A stretch of 64,000 nucleotides of DNA from Chitinophaga pinensis (GCA_902167325.1 LR632930.1:4340001-4404000), one strand, 5' to 3'; positions 25,405 through 34,095 are shown, counted from the first letter of the stretch. The notes: generated by a model from the sequence alone, not told the origin. Program-made: numbers and translations.

Positions 25405-25441
25405 TTGCAAACCCAAACCTTCATCGTAATATTGCAATATT
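25405..25441 (+). promoter_or_regulatory. ars promoter with ArsR operator palindrome
   Basis: TTG at 25405-25407 and TAATATTG at 25427-25434 are exactly 19 bp apart, matching the Bacteroidota promoter spacing. A 14-bp perfect palindrome AATATTGCAATATT (25428-25441) covers the -7 box and touches the arsR ATG at 25442, so bound ArsR would block initiation. A half site (ATATTGCAAT, 25797-25806) recurs before arsM. Confidence 0.65.
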
Positions 25442-25771
25442 ATGGGAGTTACGAAGACCGGTTTATTCACCAAACAGCAAAACGACATCGCCAACATGGC
25501 CAAAGCGCTGGCGCACCCCGCCCGCATCGCTATCTTGCAGCATCTCGTGAAAATCAACGCCTGCATTGGCGGCGATCTGGTGGAAGAACTAGGTCTTGCA
25601 CAGGCAACGATCTCCCAGCACCTCAAAGAGCTGAAAGCCGTTGGGCTGATACAAGGCACCGTGGAAGGTACCTCCATCTGCTACTGTATCAATCCAAAGA
25701 CCTGGATGCAATACCGTAATCTTTTCGACAAATTCTTCGATAGCAGTATTTCCGAGGGCGGCTGCTGTTGA
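25442..25771 (+). CDS. arsR: ArsR-family arsenic-responsive repressor
   Basis: 109 residues. The winged helix is clear: MAKALAHPARIAILQHLVKINACIGGDLVEELGLAQATISQHLKELKAVGLIQGTVEG. Metal-sensing cysteines are C40 in the INACIGG segment, C80 in SICYCIN, C82, and the terminal GGCC pair. It differs from the E. coli ELCVC site but is usual for Bacteroidota. It autoregulates the ars cluster through the palindrome that abuts its start. If the -7 box above is right, the mRNA begins at or next to the ATG, which would make it leaderless. Confidence 0.9.
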   Translation: MGVTKTGLFTKQQNDIANMAKALAHPARIAILQHLVKINACIGGDLVEELGLAQATISQHLKELKAVGLIQGTVEGTSICYCINPKTWMQYRNLFDKFFDSSISEGGCC

Positions 25772-25826
25772 TATTTTTTTGCCTTCATACATCGCTATAT
25801 TGCAATTAAACGAACAACTTTTAACA

Positions 25827-26669
25827 ATGCCTACAGATCAAGAATTGAAAGACCTCGTACGCGAGAAATATGGAAATATTGCCCTGCAGGATAAAGATAC
25901 CAATGCTGCCTCCTGCTGCGGCGCTTCCTGCTGCTCAGATGAAGTGTATAACATCATGAGCGAAGATTATACCCAACTCAAAGGCTACAACGCTGACGCT
26001 GACCTCGGCCTCGGTTGCGGCTTGCCCACCCAATTCGCCAAGATTCAGCCCGGCAACGTGGTGATAGACCTGGGTTCCGGCGCAGGCAACGACGCCTTCA
26101 TCGCCCGTGCCGAAACCGGTGAAACCGGTAAGGTTATCGGTATCGATTTTACAGACGCCATGATCACCAAGGCCCGCCATAATGCGGAAGTCCGCGGCTT
26201 TCATAACGTCGAGTTCCGCCAGGGAGATATTGAGCAGATGCCTGTGAGCGACAACGTGGCCGACGTGATAGTGAGCAACTGCGTGCTGAACCTGGTACCC
26301 AACAAAAACGGCGTATTCTCCGAAATCTTTCGCGTGCTGAAACCCGGCGGCCACTTCAGCATTTCCGACGTGGTGCTTACCGGCAACCTTCCCGCTTCCC
26401 TGAAAGAAGCCGCCGAGATGTACGCCGGTTGCGTGTCCGGCGCCAGTCAGAAGGAAGTCTACCTGGAGCTGATTTCACAAAATGGTTTCCAGAACATCAC
26501 AATTCAGAAAGAAAAGGCTATCATCATCCCTGACGATATCCTCGAAAAATACCTTACTCCGGAAGAACTGGCAGCATTCAAGTCACAACAGGCAGGCATA
26601 TTCAGCATCACTGTTTACGCGGAAAAACCGGTGGAGAACTGCTGCACGCCCGGCTCCGGATGTTGCTAA
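25827..26669 (+). CDS. arsM: Arsenite methyltransferase
   Basis: 280 residues from the ATG at 25827 (MPTDQELKDLVREKYGNIAL); the frame is open upstream but this start matches the family. The SAM-binding motif is VVIDLGSGAGNDAFIAR and the second motif DVIVSNCVLNLVPNK carries a conserved Cys. Cysteine pairs occur at the N-terminus (ASCCGASCCSD) and at the end (NCCTPGSGCC), and a further Cys in MYAGCVSGA is the usual arsenic-binding partner. The enzyme converts As(III) to methylated forms. It lies 55 bp after arsR. Confidence 0.92.
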   Translation: MPTDQELKDLVREKYGNIALQDKDTNAASCCGASCCSDEVYNIMSEDYTQLKGYNADADLGLGCGLPTQFAKIQPGNVVIDLGSGAGNDAFIARAETGETGKVIGIDFTDAMITKARHNAEVRGFHNVEFRQGDIEQMPVSDNVADVIVSNCVLNLVPNKNGVFSEIFRVLKPGGHFSISDVVLTGNLPASLKEAAEMYAGCVSGASQKEVYLELISQNGFQNITIQKEKAIIIPDDILEKYLTPEELAAFKSQQAGIFSITVYAEKPVENCCTPGSGCC

Positions 26670-26704
26670 CCAGCTTAATCACCAACAAAAAGTAATAGCA
26701 CAAT

Positions 26705-27793
26705 ATGTCTGCAAATGACTGCACGCCGGCCGCCGGCCGTAAACGTCTCGGGTTCCTGGACAGATTCCTGACCCTCTGGATATTCCTCGCCATGCTGGCC
26801 GGCGTTGCCATCGGGTATTTCATCCCCTCCAGCGCCGACGTTATCAATTCCTTCTCTACCGGCACCACCAACATCCCGCTGGCTATCGGTCTCATCCTCA
26901 TGATGTACCCGCCGCTGGCAAAGGTGAACTACGGCAAAATGGGCGAAGTGTTCCGCAATACGAAGATCCTCGGCGCATCGCTGCTCCTCAACTGGGTGAT
27001 CGGCCCCGTGCTGATGTTCGGTCTTGCGTTGCTTTTCCTGCACGGGTATCCCGAATACATGATCGGCCTGATCCTCATCGGCCTGGCCCGATGCATCGCC
27101 ATGGTAATTGTTTGGAATGAACTGGCGGAAGGCAACCGGGAATACGCCGCCGGGCTCGTAGCGCTGAACAGTGTGTTTCAGGTACTTTTATACAGCGTGT
27201 ACGCATGGTTCTTCATAACCGTACTACCACCAGTATTCGGAATGAAGGGACTGGAAGTTAACGTAACGATCAGCCAGATCGCGGAAAGCGTAGCCATCTA
27301 CCTCGGCATTCCGTTCGCCGCGGGCATCATCAGCCGCTTTGTGCTGATACGCCTGAAAGGCGAAGAATGGTTCCGGGAGAAGTTCATACCCGTGATCTCA
27401 CCGATCACCCTGATCGCGCTGTTGTTCACCATCGTGGTGATGTTCAGCCTGAAGGGGGAACTGATTGTACAGATACCGATGGATGTAGTGCGCATCGCCA
27501 TCCCGCTCGCCATCTACTTTGTGATCATGTTTCTCGTCAGCTTCCTGCTTGGGAAAGCCCTGGGCGCCGACTACTCGAAAAACGCCTCCATCGCTTTCAC
27601 GGCGGCGGGCAACAACTTCGAGCTGGCGATTGCCGTAGCCATTGGTGTGTTCGGCATCAACAGCGGACAGGCATTTGCCGGCGTGATCGGCCCCCTGGTA
27701 GAAGTACCTGCCCTCATTGCCCTGGTAAATGTGGCATTCTGGCTGAGGAAGCGCTGGTACGGCAATCCGGAAGAAAAAGCATTGCAGGCATAA
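26705..27793 (+). CDS. acr3: Arsenite efflux permease, ACR3 family
   Basis: 362 residues with about ten membrane segments. Family hallmarks are the [34 protein letters not shown] region, with the conserved Cys needed for arsenite transport, and the end [21 protein letters not shown]. It extrudes As(III) from the cytoplasm using the membrane potential. It is 35 bp downstream of arsM. Confidence 0.95.
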   Translation: MSANDCTPAAGRKRLGFLDRFLTLWIFLAMLAGVAIGYFIPSSADVINSFSTGTTNIPLAIGLILMMYPPLAKVNYGKMGEVFRNTKILGASLLLNWVIGPVLMFGLALLFLHGYPEYMIGLILIGLARCIAMVIVWNELAEGNREYAAGLVALNSVFQVLLYSVYAWFFITVLPPVFGMKGLEVNVTISQIAESVAIYLGIPFAAGIISRFVLIRLKGEEWFREKFIPVISPITLIALLFTIVVMFSLKGELIVQIPMDVVRIAIPLAIYFVIMFLVSFLLGKALGADYSKNASIAFTAAGNNFELAIAVAIGVFGINSGQAFAGVIGPLVEVPALIALVNVAFWLRKRWYGNPEEKALQA

Positions 27794-27814
27794 TCTCAAA
27801 ACATACTATTCCAA

Positions 27815-28243
27815 ATGAATAAGATCCTTGTTCTTTGCACCGGCAACAGTTGCCGCAGCCAGATAGCGGAAGGCTATCTCCGCCATTTCGCGGGCGACGA
27901 TGCCGAAATCTACAGCGCTGGCGTTGAAACGCACGGCGTGAACCCCCGCGCTATCGCCACGATGGCGGAAGACGGTATCGATATCTCCGGGCACACATCC
28001 AACAATATTTCAGAATACGCCGGTATCGATTTCGATTATGTGATTACCGTTTGCGATAACGCGAAAGAACGCTGCCCGGTATTCCCGTCGCGCGCACAAA
28101 AGTTTCACGAGAATTTCCCCGACCCGGCGAAAGCCACCGGCACGGAAACGGAAATCACGGAGCAGTTCCGCGAGGTACGGCAGATCATCCGCAACTATTT
28201 CGAGCAATTTGTGAATACTCACGTTAAAACTGTAACTGCCTAA
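27815..28243 (+). CDS. arsC: Arsenate reductase, low-molecular-weight phosphatase type
   Basis: 142 residues starting MNKILVLCTGNSCRSQIAEG, the CX5R phosphatase loop of thioredoxin-coupled ArsC enzymes. Later cysteines (VCDNAKERCPVF) match the Cys82/Cys89 relay of B. subtilis and S. aureus ArsC. It reduces As(V) to As(III) for export or methylation. It begins 21 bp after acr3. Confidence 0.95.
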   Translation: MNKILVLCTGNSCRSQIAEGYLRHFAGDDAEIYSAGVETHGVNPRAIATMAEDGIDISGHTSNNISEYAGIDFDYVITVCDNAKERCPVFPSRAQKFHENFPDPAKATGTETEITEQFREVRQIIRNYFEQFVNTHVKTVTA

Positions 28244-28253
28244 ACCGCAACAA

Positions 28254-29027
28254 ATGAAAATTGCACTGTTTTCCGATATTCACGCAAACCTCCCCGCGCT
28301 GGAAGCCTTTTTTGCCGACGTGGACAAACGCAAGCCTGACGCCATTTACTGCCTGGGTGATCTGGTGGGTTATAACATCTGGCCGAACGAAGTGATACAG
28401 TCTATCCGCAAACGCGGTATCCCAACCATCGCCGGCAACTACGACCAGGGCATTGGCCGGATGAGCAACGAATGCGGCTGCGCTTACAAAACCACGGAGG
28501 ACAAGGATATGGGCCAGATTTCCATTTCCTATACCAACTCCCTCGTTGGCGATGATGAACGCAAGTACCTGCGCACCCTGCCCGCGCATATCCGCGTCGA
28601 GTTCCAGTTGAACAACGATACGCTCACCCTCATGCTGGTGCATGGCAGTCCCCGGAAAATCAACGAGTATCTTTTCGAAGACCGGGACGAAAAGAGCATG
28701 CTGCGCATCCTTACCGACGCCAACGCCGATATCCTCTGTTTCGGGCACACGCATAAACCTTACCACCGGATCATTTGCACGGAGCCCGATGAGGCACCCA
28801 AATGCCGCCACGCCATTAATACCGGCTCTGTAGGCAAACCGAAGGACGGCGACCCGCGCGGTGGTTACGTGATGTTGCACATCGACGAAAACCTGTCCAT
28901 CCATGATCGCAATTCCCTGCAAGTGGAGTTCATCCGCTTCGATTACGACGTGGAAAAGGCAGCCAAAGCCGTTGAGAATAGTATTCTACCGAATGAATAT
29001 GCTGAAATGTTGAGAAGGGGCTTTTAG
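28254..29027 (+). CDS. Metallophosphoesterase (calcineurin-like) in ars operon
   Basis: 257 residues. All metal-binding motifs are present: FSDIHANL (D, H), CLGDLVGY (GD), AGNYDQG (GN-D in place of GNHD), HGSP and GHTHKPY. This is the YfcE/MPP-like phosphodiesterase group. It starts 10 bp after arsC and its stop codon lies in the loop of a terminator hairpin, so it is the likely last gene of the arsR transcript. A role in arsenic resistance is not established; the substrate may be a small phosphodiester or an organoarsenical conjugate. Confidence 0.85.
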   Translation: MKIALFSDIHANLPALEAFFADVDKRKPDAIYCLGDLVGYNIWPNEVIQSIRKRGIPTIAGNYDQGIGRMSNECGCAYKTTEDKDMGQISISYTNSLVGDDERKYLRTLPAHIRVEFQLNNDTLTLMLVHGSPRKINEYLFEDRDEKSMLRILTDANADILCFGHTHKPYHRIICTEPDEAPKCRHAINTGSVGKPKDGDPRGGYVMLHIDENLSIHDRNSLQVEFIRFDYDVEKAAKAVENSILPNEYAEMLRRGF

Positions 29028-29033
29028 GCCCCT
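29015..29033 (+). terminator. Terminator overlapping the metallophosphoesterase stop codon
   Basis: AAGGGGC/GCCCCTT stem with the TAG stop codon in the loop, followed by TTCTTT. It splits the ars region into a likely five-gene transcript and a downstream sigZ-led group, unless there is read-through. Confidence 0.65.
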
Positions 29034-29052
29034 TTTCTTTAATGCGATTAAT

Positions 29053-29592
29053 ATGCAGACTTTTTTGCCCATTCTCCCGCAGCTGGAAGATAAGCTGGAA
29101 CAGCGCATCTGCTCCCGGGTCAACCATGCCGACTGCTGCCAAGACATCCTGCAGGATGTGTACCTGAAAATCCTGCAACGTTTACCGCAGGTTTCAAAGG
29201 CGGAAAACGTGGTTCCGTATGTGATGAAGATAGCAGACAATGCCGTTGCAGATTATTTCAGAAAGAAAGGGAAAGCCTTCACCGGTTCCTCCGAGGCGGA
29301 ACACCTGGCGGCGCCTGTAGACGAGCCGATCGACCTGGTGGCGCGGTTATCTGAGTCATTCGTGGGCAGGATGATACGGACCCTTCCGCCGATCTACCGC
29401 GACGCGCTGGTGAAAACGGAGATCGAAGGTGTGTCGCAGAAACAACTGGCGGCAGAGTTGGGAATTTCATATTCGGGGCTGAAGTCCCGGGTGCAAAGGT
29501 CGAAGCACTTGCTGCGCGCGGCCATCCTGGAATGCTGCGATTTTGAATTTGATAGATATGGGAACATCGTTTCCTGCTGTGGCGGAGACTGA
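29053..29592 (+). CDS. sigZ: SigZ-like RNA polymerase sigma factor (ECF type)
   Basis: 179 residues. Region 2 is CCQDILQDVYLKILQRLPQV...YVMKIADNAVADYFRKKGK; region 4 is LPPIYRDALVKTEIEGVSQKQLAAELGISYSGLKSRVQRSKHLLRAAI. The C-terminal extension ends CCDFEFDRYGNIVSCCGGD with four cysteines, a feature of SigZ-type factors that could sense metal(loid) or thiol state. No anti-sigma factor is adjacent. Its place between ars genes suggests that it directs expression of part of the cluster under arsenic stress. Confidence 0.85.
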   Translation: MQTFLPILPQLEDKLEQRICSRVNHADCCQDILQDVYLKILQRLPQVSKAENVVPYVMKIADNAVADYFRKKGKAFTGSSEAEHLAAPVDEPIDLVARLSESFVGRMIRTLPPIYRDALVKTEIEGVSQKQLAAELGISYSGLKSRVQRSKHLLRAAILECCDFEFDRYGNIVSCCGGD

Positions 29593-29668
29593 ACCTTAAA
29601 ATACTTTGCGTCTTTTTCTTGAATAGCCCGTCATATAGAAAATCATTTTTCACAGACAAACATTCAAA

Positions 29669-30598
29669 ATGAACTACAAGCTATCGAAACGAAAGACGCT
29701 TTTCACCTTGCCCCTGATCATTGTATTCATAATACTGGCCGCATTCCGGTTTGCAGGCAACTCCCTTCACCCGCTGGAGCCTATGAGCCAGCACTACAAA
29801 ACGCTGTCGGAGCTGCCCCCTTTACGCTACAACGCCCGCGCATGGATGGATTCGATCCGTTATCCATGGGCAGAATACGGAAAAGGTGCGCAGAGTAATT
29901 CATTGTGGCGCACGGTGTATCTTAGTGGTGAACTGGAAGCCAGTTTGCCGGGCCTTGTGGCACCGCCGGCCAACAGTTCCGAGCAGACCAGGGCCGAGCT
30001 GGACTACCTGCTCCGGCTACAGCAGAAGAGGACGCCACAGGAAATAACACGGGCACAATTTATCGCCAATATCGGCTCCTGGCCGAATATCCTGAACCCG
30101 GAAGACCCTGATTATGAGGAGAACAGGAAACAACTCTTTTACATCGCCTCGCCTGTGGGGGAATGGTACAACAATAAGCATTTCCCCGCTACCACGGAGC
30201 TGCTGCTCAACTGCATACAGGATATCCGGGTAACGGAGTTTCGGTTGAAATGGCATTTCAAACGTGCGCGGCCGTACCACCTGGAACCTGCACTGAAACC
30301 GCTGGCCCGGATATCTTCGCCTTCATATGCCAGCGGTCATTCGTTGTGGGCGTTTTCGGAAGCCTTTCTCTTTGCCGAGATCATCCCGGAGCGGCGCGCC
30401 GACTTTCTGAAAATGGCGGAAGAAGTACGTTGGTCGAGGGAACTGATGGGCATCCATTATCCGAGTGATAATGAGGCTTCGCGAGTTATCAGCTGGCACC
30501 TCCTGAATGCGTGGTATAAAAACCCAGCCTTCGTTGAGGCGCTGAATAGGGCAAGAAAAGAATGGAAGGATTGGAACAAATCAAATCAACGGAATTGA
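29669..30598 (+). CDS. PAP2-family phosphatase, membrane-anchored and exported
   Basis: 309 residues. One membrane segment lies near the N-terminus (LFTLPLIIVFIILAAFRFAG), then an exported domain. The three acid-phosphatase motifs are visible: FKRARPYHL, SPSYASGHSLWAFSEA and SRELMGIHYPSDNEASR, where the His residues form the active site. The family covers class A acid phosphatases and vanadium haloperoxidases, which share an arsenate/phosphate/vanadate-binding site. It lies 76 bp after sigZ. Confidence 0.85.
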   Translation: MNYKLSKRKTLFTLPLIIVFIILAAFRFAGNSLHPLEPMSQHYKTLSELPPLRYNARAWMDSIRYPWAEYGKGAQSNSLWRTVYLSGELEASLPGLVAPPANSSEQTRAELDYLLRLQQKRTPQEITRAQFIANIGSWPNILNPEDPDYEENRKQLFYIASPVGEWYNNKHFPATTELLLNCIQDIRVTEFRLKWHFKRARPYHLEPALKPLARISSPSYASGHSLWAFSEAFLFAEIIPERRADFLKMAEEVRWSRELMGIHYPSDNEASRVISWHLLNAWYKNPAFVEALNRARKEWKDWNKSNQRN

Positions 30599-30637
30599 CG
30601 GGATTTTACGAGGAAAGGCCCCACTAATATATCGAAC

Positions 30638-31684
30638 ATGGAAAAAGTATATGACGTGATTGTGATCGGTGGCGGGCAAAGCGCTCTTGCAGTTGCTTAC
30701 TACCTGCGCAGGTCCGGGCTGGACTTCCTCCTGCTGGATAAAGAACCAACACCCGGCGGCTCCTGGCAATATGCCTGGGAGTCGCTATCCCTGTTTTCTC
30801 CCGCGCAGTGGAGTTCGCTACCAGGTGTGATCGCGCCTGGTGGTGCAGGGTATTATCCCAGCAGGAACGAAACGATAACCTACCTGCGCGAATATGAGCA
30901 GCTATACAGTTTTCCGGTGGAGCGGCCTGTCAGGGTGACGGCTGTGCGCAGGGAAGACAATTTTTTCCTACTGGAAACCTCCCACGGCATCTTTCACGCC
31001 AGGGCCGTTGTGAGTGCGACGGGTAGTTTCACCAATCCAATCATTCCGGCAATCGAAGGGCGGGAGAAATTCGGTGGCGTAGTGATCCATTCTTCCGAGT
31101 ATCGTTCGCCTGGGGCCTTCATGGGCCAACGTGTTGCGGTGGTTGGAGAGGGCAATTCCGGCGCCCAGATACTCGCGGAGTTGTCGCAGGTTGCCGACAC
31201 GCTATGGGTGACACAGAAGCCACCATCGTTCCTCCCGGATGAAGTGGATGGTAAATACCTGTTCGACGCAGCTACACAGCAATACGAAGCACGCAAGCAG
31301 GGCAAGGATTTCAAACCGCCATCACTCGGCCAGATCGTGATGGTGCCTTCCGTGAAAGATGCCCGCGCGCGCAATGTGTTACACGCGGTCCCGGCGTTCA
31401 ATCACTTCACGGAAAATGGTATCGGGTGGAAAGATGGCCGGTCGGAGCCGGTGGATGTCGTTATCTTCTGTACCGGCTTCAAACCGGCACTCCGGCACCT
31501 GCAGCCGATGCTACCGGTGTTACCGGATGGCAAAGCGGAAACGGAAGGTACCCGGTCAACGGTAGTCCCGGGTTTGTGGCTTGTAGGTTATGGAAACTGG
31601 ACGGGCTTCGCCTCCGCAACGTTAATCGGTGTGGGCAGGACTGCGAAGAAGACCGTTGATGAAATTGTAAATTTTCTGAAATAG
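30638..31684 (+). CDS. arsO: ArsO-family flavin monooxygenase
   Basis: 348 residues. The FAD-binding start is VYDVIVIGGGQSALAVAYYL; GGSWQYAWESLSLFSPAQWSSLPG is characteristic of the ArsO branch, the NADPH motif is VAVVGEGNSGAQILAEL, and the closing FAD motif is LWLVGYGNWTGFASATLIG. ArsO-type genes are commonly placed in bacterial ars operons, and their reaction on arsenicals is not firmly known. It is 40 bp after the PAP2 gene and 6 bp before the regulator downstream. Confidence 0.85.
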   Translation: MEKVYDVIVIGGGQSALAVAYYLRRSGLDFLLLDKEPTPGGSWQYAWESLSLFSPAQWSSLPGVIAPGGAGYYPSRNETITYLREYEQLYSFPVERPVRVTAVRREDNFFLLETSHGIFHARAVVSATGSFTNPIIPAIEGREKFGGVVIHSSEYRSPGAFMGQRVAVVGEGNSGAQILAELSQVADTLWVTQKPPSFLPDEVDGKYLFDAATQQYEARKQGKDFKPPSLGQIVMVPSVKDARARNVLHAVPAFNHFTENGIGWKDGRSEPVDVVIFCTGFKPALRHLQPMLPVLPDGKAETEGTRSTVVPGLWLVGYGNWTGFASATLIGVGRTAKKTVDEIVNFLK

Positions 31685-31690
31685 TGCAGT

Positions 31691-32272
31691 ATGGAAGATT
31701 TGAAATCATTCCTTCGGGGGATTGGACCCGTTTCACAAGCGGCGCTGCTGGCGGCAGAGAAGTTCTTTGCGCCCGTTACGCTGAACAAGGGAGATTTCTT
31801 CGTGGAAATGGGAACCGTTTGCCGTCATGCAGCCTTCATCCGCTCCGGGATCATCCGTTCCTTTTATATCAACGGCAAAGGGGAAGAAACGACTTATTGT
31901 TTCTGCGCCGGTGGAAGTCTGAGCACGTCGTTCCGGAGTTTCATCACACAGTCGGCCTCCGGGCTGTCTATGCACGCCATCGAACAAACCGAGCTGCTGG
32001 TGATCAGCCGGGAAGATCTGTATGCTCTTTACAGGGAATACCCGGACTGGCAGGAGATCGGCCGCGTTATGACGGAAAAAGCCTATCTCGAACTCGAAGG
32101 CTATGCATCCACATTGAATAACGAGACGGCGCGCCAGAAGTACGCACGGTTGCTGGCTGAACAACCGCACATCGTGCAGCGGGCGTCTATCCAGGATATC
32201 GCGTCTTATCTTGGAGTTTCGCGGGAAACGATCAGCCGCATCCGTCGGGAATTGAGTGCGCCCATTTTGTGA
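31691..32272 (+). CDS. Crp/Fnr family regulator
   Basis: 193 residues. The beta roll is FFVEMGTVCRHAAFIRSGIIRSFYINGKGEETTYCFCAGG and the HTH is RASIQDIASYLGVSRETISRIRREL. This is the usual Bacteroidota Crp-like protein without the cAMP-contact Arg. It follows arsO by 6 bp, so it is co-transcribed. Cysteines in TVCRH and YCFCAG might respond to arsenite, but that is speculation. Confidence 0.85.
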   Translation: MEDLKSFLRGIGPVSQAALLAAEKFFAPVTLNKGDFFVEMGTVCRHAAFIRSGIIRSFYINGKGEETTYCFCAGGSLSTSFRSFITQSASGLSMHAIEQTELLVISREDLYALYREYPDWQEIGRVMTEKAYLELEGYASTLNNETARQKYARLLAEQPHIVQRASIQDIASYLGVSRETISRIRRELSAPIL

Positions 32273-32329
32273 CAAATGTCAAATGGAATATGCTGGCCTC
32301 CGGATAGCTTTGTGGTAAAATAGAATGAA

Positions 32330-32911
32330 ATGGAAATCGGATTTACCATCGCAACGCTGATGTTGCTGCTTTTCGGCCTGCTGGCTACCTTCGACGGGAT
32401 TTACCTGCATATCTTCAAATACCGCCTGTACCGGCATAAGGAAAGCCGGTTTGAACATATTACCCATACCATCCGCGCCCTGTTATTCCCCTTAATATTG
32501 TATTTCCTTTTTCTGCAACAAACTACCGCAGCATTCTACGTTGGCGTCACTTTCGTTGTAATCGATCTAATTACATTGGGTGTAGATGCCTTCGTGGAGA
32601 AAGACAGCCGGGCTTTTATGGGCGGCCTCCCGCGATGGGAATATATCATTCACCTTTTTGTGAACGGGTTTCACTTTGCATCCATAGCGGTGTTCCTGGC
32701 ATTGAAGTTAGATATCGGAGCTGAAGGAATTTCATTCCGGCATGGGTTCCCAGGTGTGAAAGCATATGAGCAATTCGCGTGGCTGGCAGGACAACTGATA
32801 CCGGGGGCGCTTTTATTCGGGGTATTGCATGTCGTTGTTATGTTTCCGAAGCCGGCAGCATTATGGGAACGGCTTACGCTGATGAAGGCTGCAAATAAAG
32901 AAAACCTGTAA
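32330..32911 (+). CDS. Integral membrane protein, unknown
   Basis: 193 residues with about five hydrophobic segments (IGFTIATLMLLLFGLLATF, ALLFPLILYFLFLQQ, AAFYVGVTFVVIDLITLGVDAF, IIHLFVNGFHFASIAVFLAL, LIPGALLFGVLHVVVMF). Conserved-looking His and Asp residues near the membrane (HIFKYRLYRHKESRFEHITHT) might bind metal. It lies 57 bp after the Crp-like gene and is probably the last gene of this group. Confidence 0.65.
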   Translation: MEIGFTIATLMLLLFGLLATFDGIYLHIFKYRLYRHKESRFEHITHTIRALLFPLILYFLFLQQTTAAFYVGVTFVVIDLITLGVDAFVEKDSRAFMGGLPRWEYIIHLFVNGFHFASIAVFLALKLDIGAEGISFRHGFPGVKAYEQFAWLAGQLIPGALLFGVLHVVVMFPKPAALWERLTLMKAANKENL

Positions 32912-33061
32912 ATCGAAATGTGCTCATTATATACAAATTTTAATTGTGCCATTGCAAATTTTACTTGCGTGGTTTTGATCGACCTTGAGTATAAATCTGC
33001 GGGCAATAACCTAACTTAGGCAAGCCTGACGGTAAGCGAAAAATAACTAATTGAATAAAAA

Positions 33062-33556
33062 ATGAAAGATTTTAATTACTATGTAAACTCCTATGTAAAG
33101 CAGCTTAAAAAAGGCGACATTCAGGAAGCATATACCGGACTAGTAAAGTATGTAACTACACTCGGAACAACATTGTCAAGGAATCTTTCCGAAACCTATT
33201 CGTTTGGAAGCTTGTTTCAAGGTTATATGGATTACACTTACTTTTATTATTCCAACGACTTTTTGAAAAAGAGAAAGCTTAAATTAGGTTTGGTGCTGAA
33301 CCATACAAAAATGCAATTTGAAATATGGCTTTTGGGGCAGACAATTACCATTCAGGGAAGATACTGGGAATATTTCAAGGCAACCAAATGGAACAAGGAT
33401 AGGACGACGAAGCCCCAATATTCTATCCTTGAGGCTGTATTAATTGAAAATCCGAATTTTAATGACTTGGATTCCCTAACTATGGCAATTCAAGAACGGT
33501 TAATCGTCATTTCAAGCGAAATTATCGACAACATTAAGATGAGCAAATTGACGTGA
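33062..33556 (+). CDS. DUF7000-like protein
   Basis: 164 residues, soluble, AT-rich codon use unlike the ars genes. The sequence DFNYYVNSYVKQLKKGDIQEAYTGLVKYVTTL, then GYMDYTYFYYSNDFLKKRKLKLGLVLNHTKMQFEIWLLGQ and YWEYFKATKWNKDRT, matches a family of small Bacteroidota/Firmicutes proteins that I know as DUF7000. No function is known. It stands between the ars genes and the integrase remnant, so it is island cargo. Confidence 0.65.
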   Translation: MKDFNYYVNSYVKQLKKGDIQEAYTGLVKYVTTLGTTLSRNLSETYSFGSLFQGYMDYTYFYYSNDFLKKRKLKLGLVLNHTKMQFEIWLLGQTITIQGRYWEYFKATKWNKDRTTKPQYSILEAVLIENPNFNDLDSLTMAIQERLIVISSEIIDNIKMSKLT

Positions 33557-33617
33557 AGAAACACATCTATTTATTCGGTATAAACTAAAAAAACTAGTTT
33601 GGGGAACCTAGCCTTTT

Positions 33618-33878
33618 TTAGTGCGTCAAACGCGAAAATCGCTGCACCGCCTGCGATATTTGCTTGGCTAACTTTTTATCAGGGTGCACATCTAAATCCA
33701 CGTTTTGGTGTTCCTGGTTCCAGTAGAGGGGGATAATTTTTTGCCCGAGGGAAATTTCAGAACGCTGGCCGTTAATGGTGATTCTGGCCCAAATTGGCGC
33801 TCTTCCAGCCTTGTCCGATTTTTTCTTTACCAGAAAAAATAAAATTGAAAGATGTTCATTGACCTTCATCTCATTCAA
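33618..33878 (-). pseudogene. Tyrosine recombinase (integrase), N-terminal arm-binding fragment
   Basis: 86 residues that match the arm-DNA-binding domain starting many Bacteroidota integrases: LSILFFLVKKKSDKAGRAPIWARITINGQRSEISLGQKIIPLYWNQ, ending NVDLDVHPDKKLAKQISQ. The core-binding and catalytic domains (about 300 residues with R-H-R-Y) are missing and no continuation is seen below 33618. It lies 200 bp from tRNA-Lys and points away from it, the usual place of an island integrase. Confidence 0.8.
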
Positions 33879-33927
33879 ATTTTTAGGTTTCGAAATAGCC
33901 TAAAACTGTTGAAGCGGATCATCCAGT

Positions 33928-34095
33928 AGGGGACCTAAATTACGACCGAATAATAGGTCTCCGAATAGGTCCCCGAACGATTAGAACATCTATGAACAAA
34001 CTTGTACCGTTTATTTCGTGATATCCGTGCTGGTGAACGGATTAAAACGAAAAAAGGTACGATTGCTCGTACCTTTGTGATTCCGCTGGGACTCG
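33928..34095. repeat. Site C: att-like region between integrase remnant and tRNA-Lys
   Basis: Contains three AGGTC-type boxes in a row (33953-33974: ATAGGTCTCCGA then ATAGGTCCCCGAA), sharing 13 bp exactly with site B and most with site A. The portion 34023-34091, covering the tRNA terminator and the tRNA 3' end, is repeated at 24149-24217. The AGGTC boxes at both ends of the island in the same orientation fit arm-type sites flanking a core in the tRNA 3' end. Confidence 0.6.
34053..34076 (-). terminator. tRNA-Lys terminator
   Basis: 10-bp perfect stem AAAGGTACGA/TCGTACCTTT with loop TTGC. On the minus strand it follows the tRNA and is itself followed by a T-rich run. A sequence-diverged but structurally equal hairpin sits at 24182-24199. 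Confidence 0.8.
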
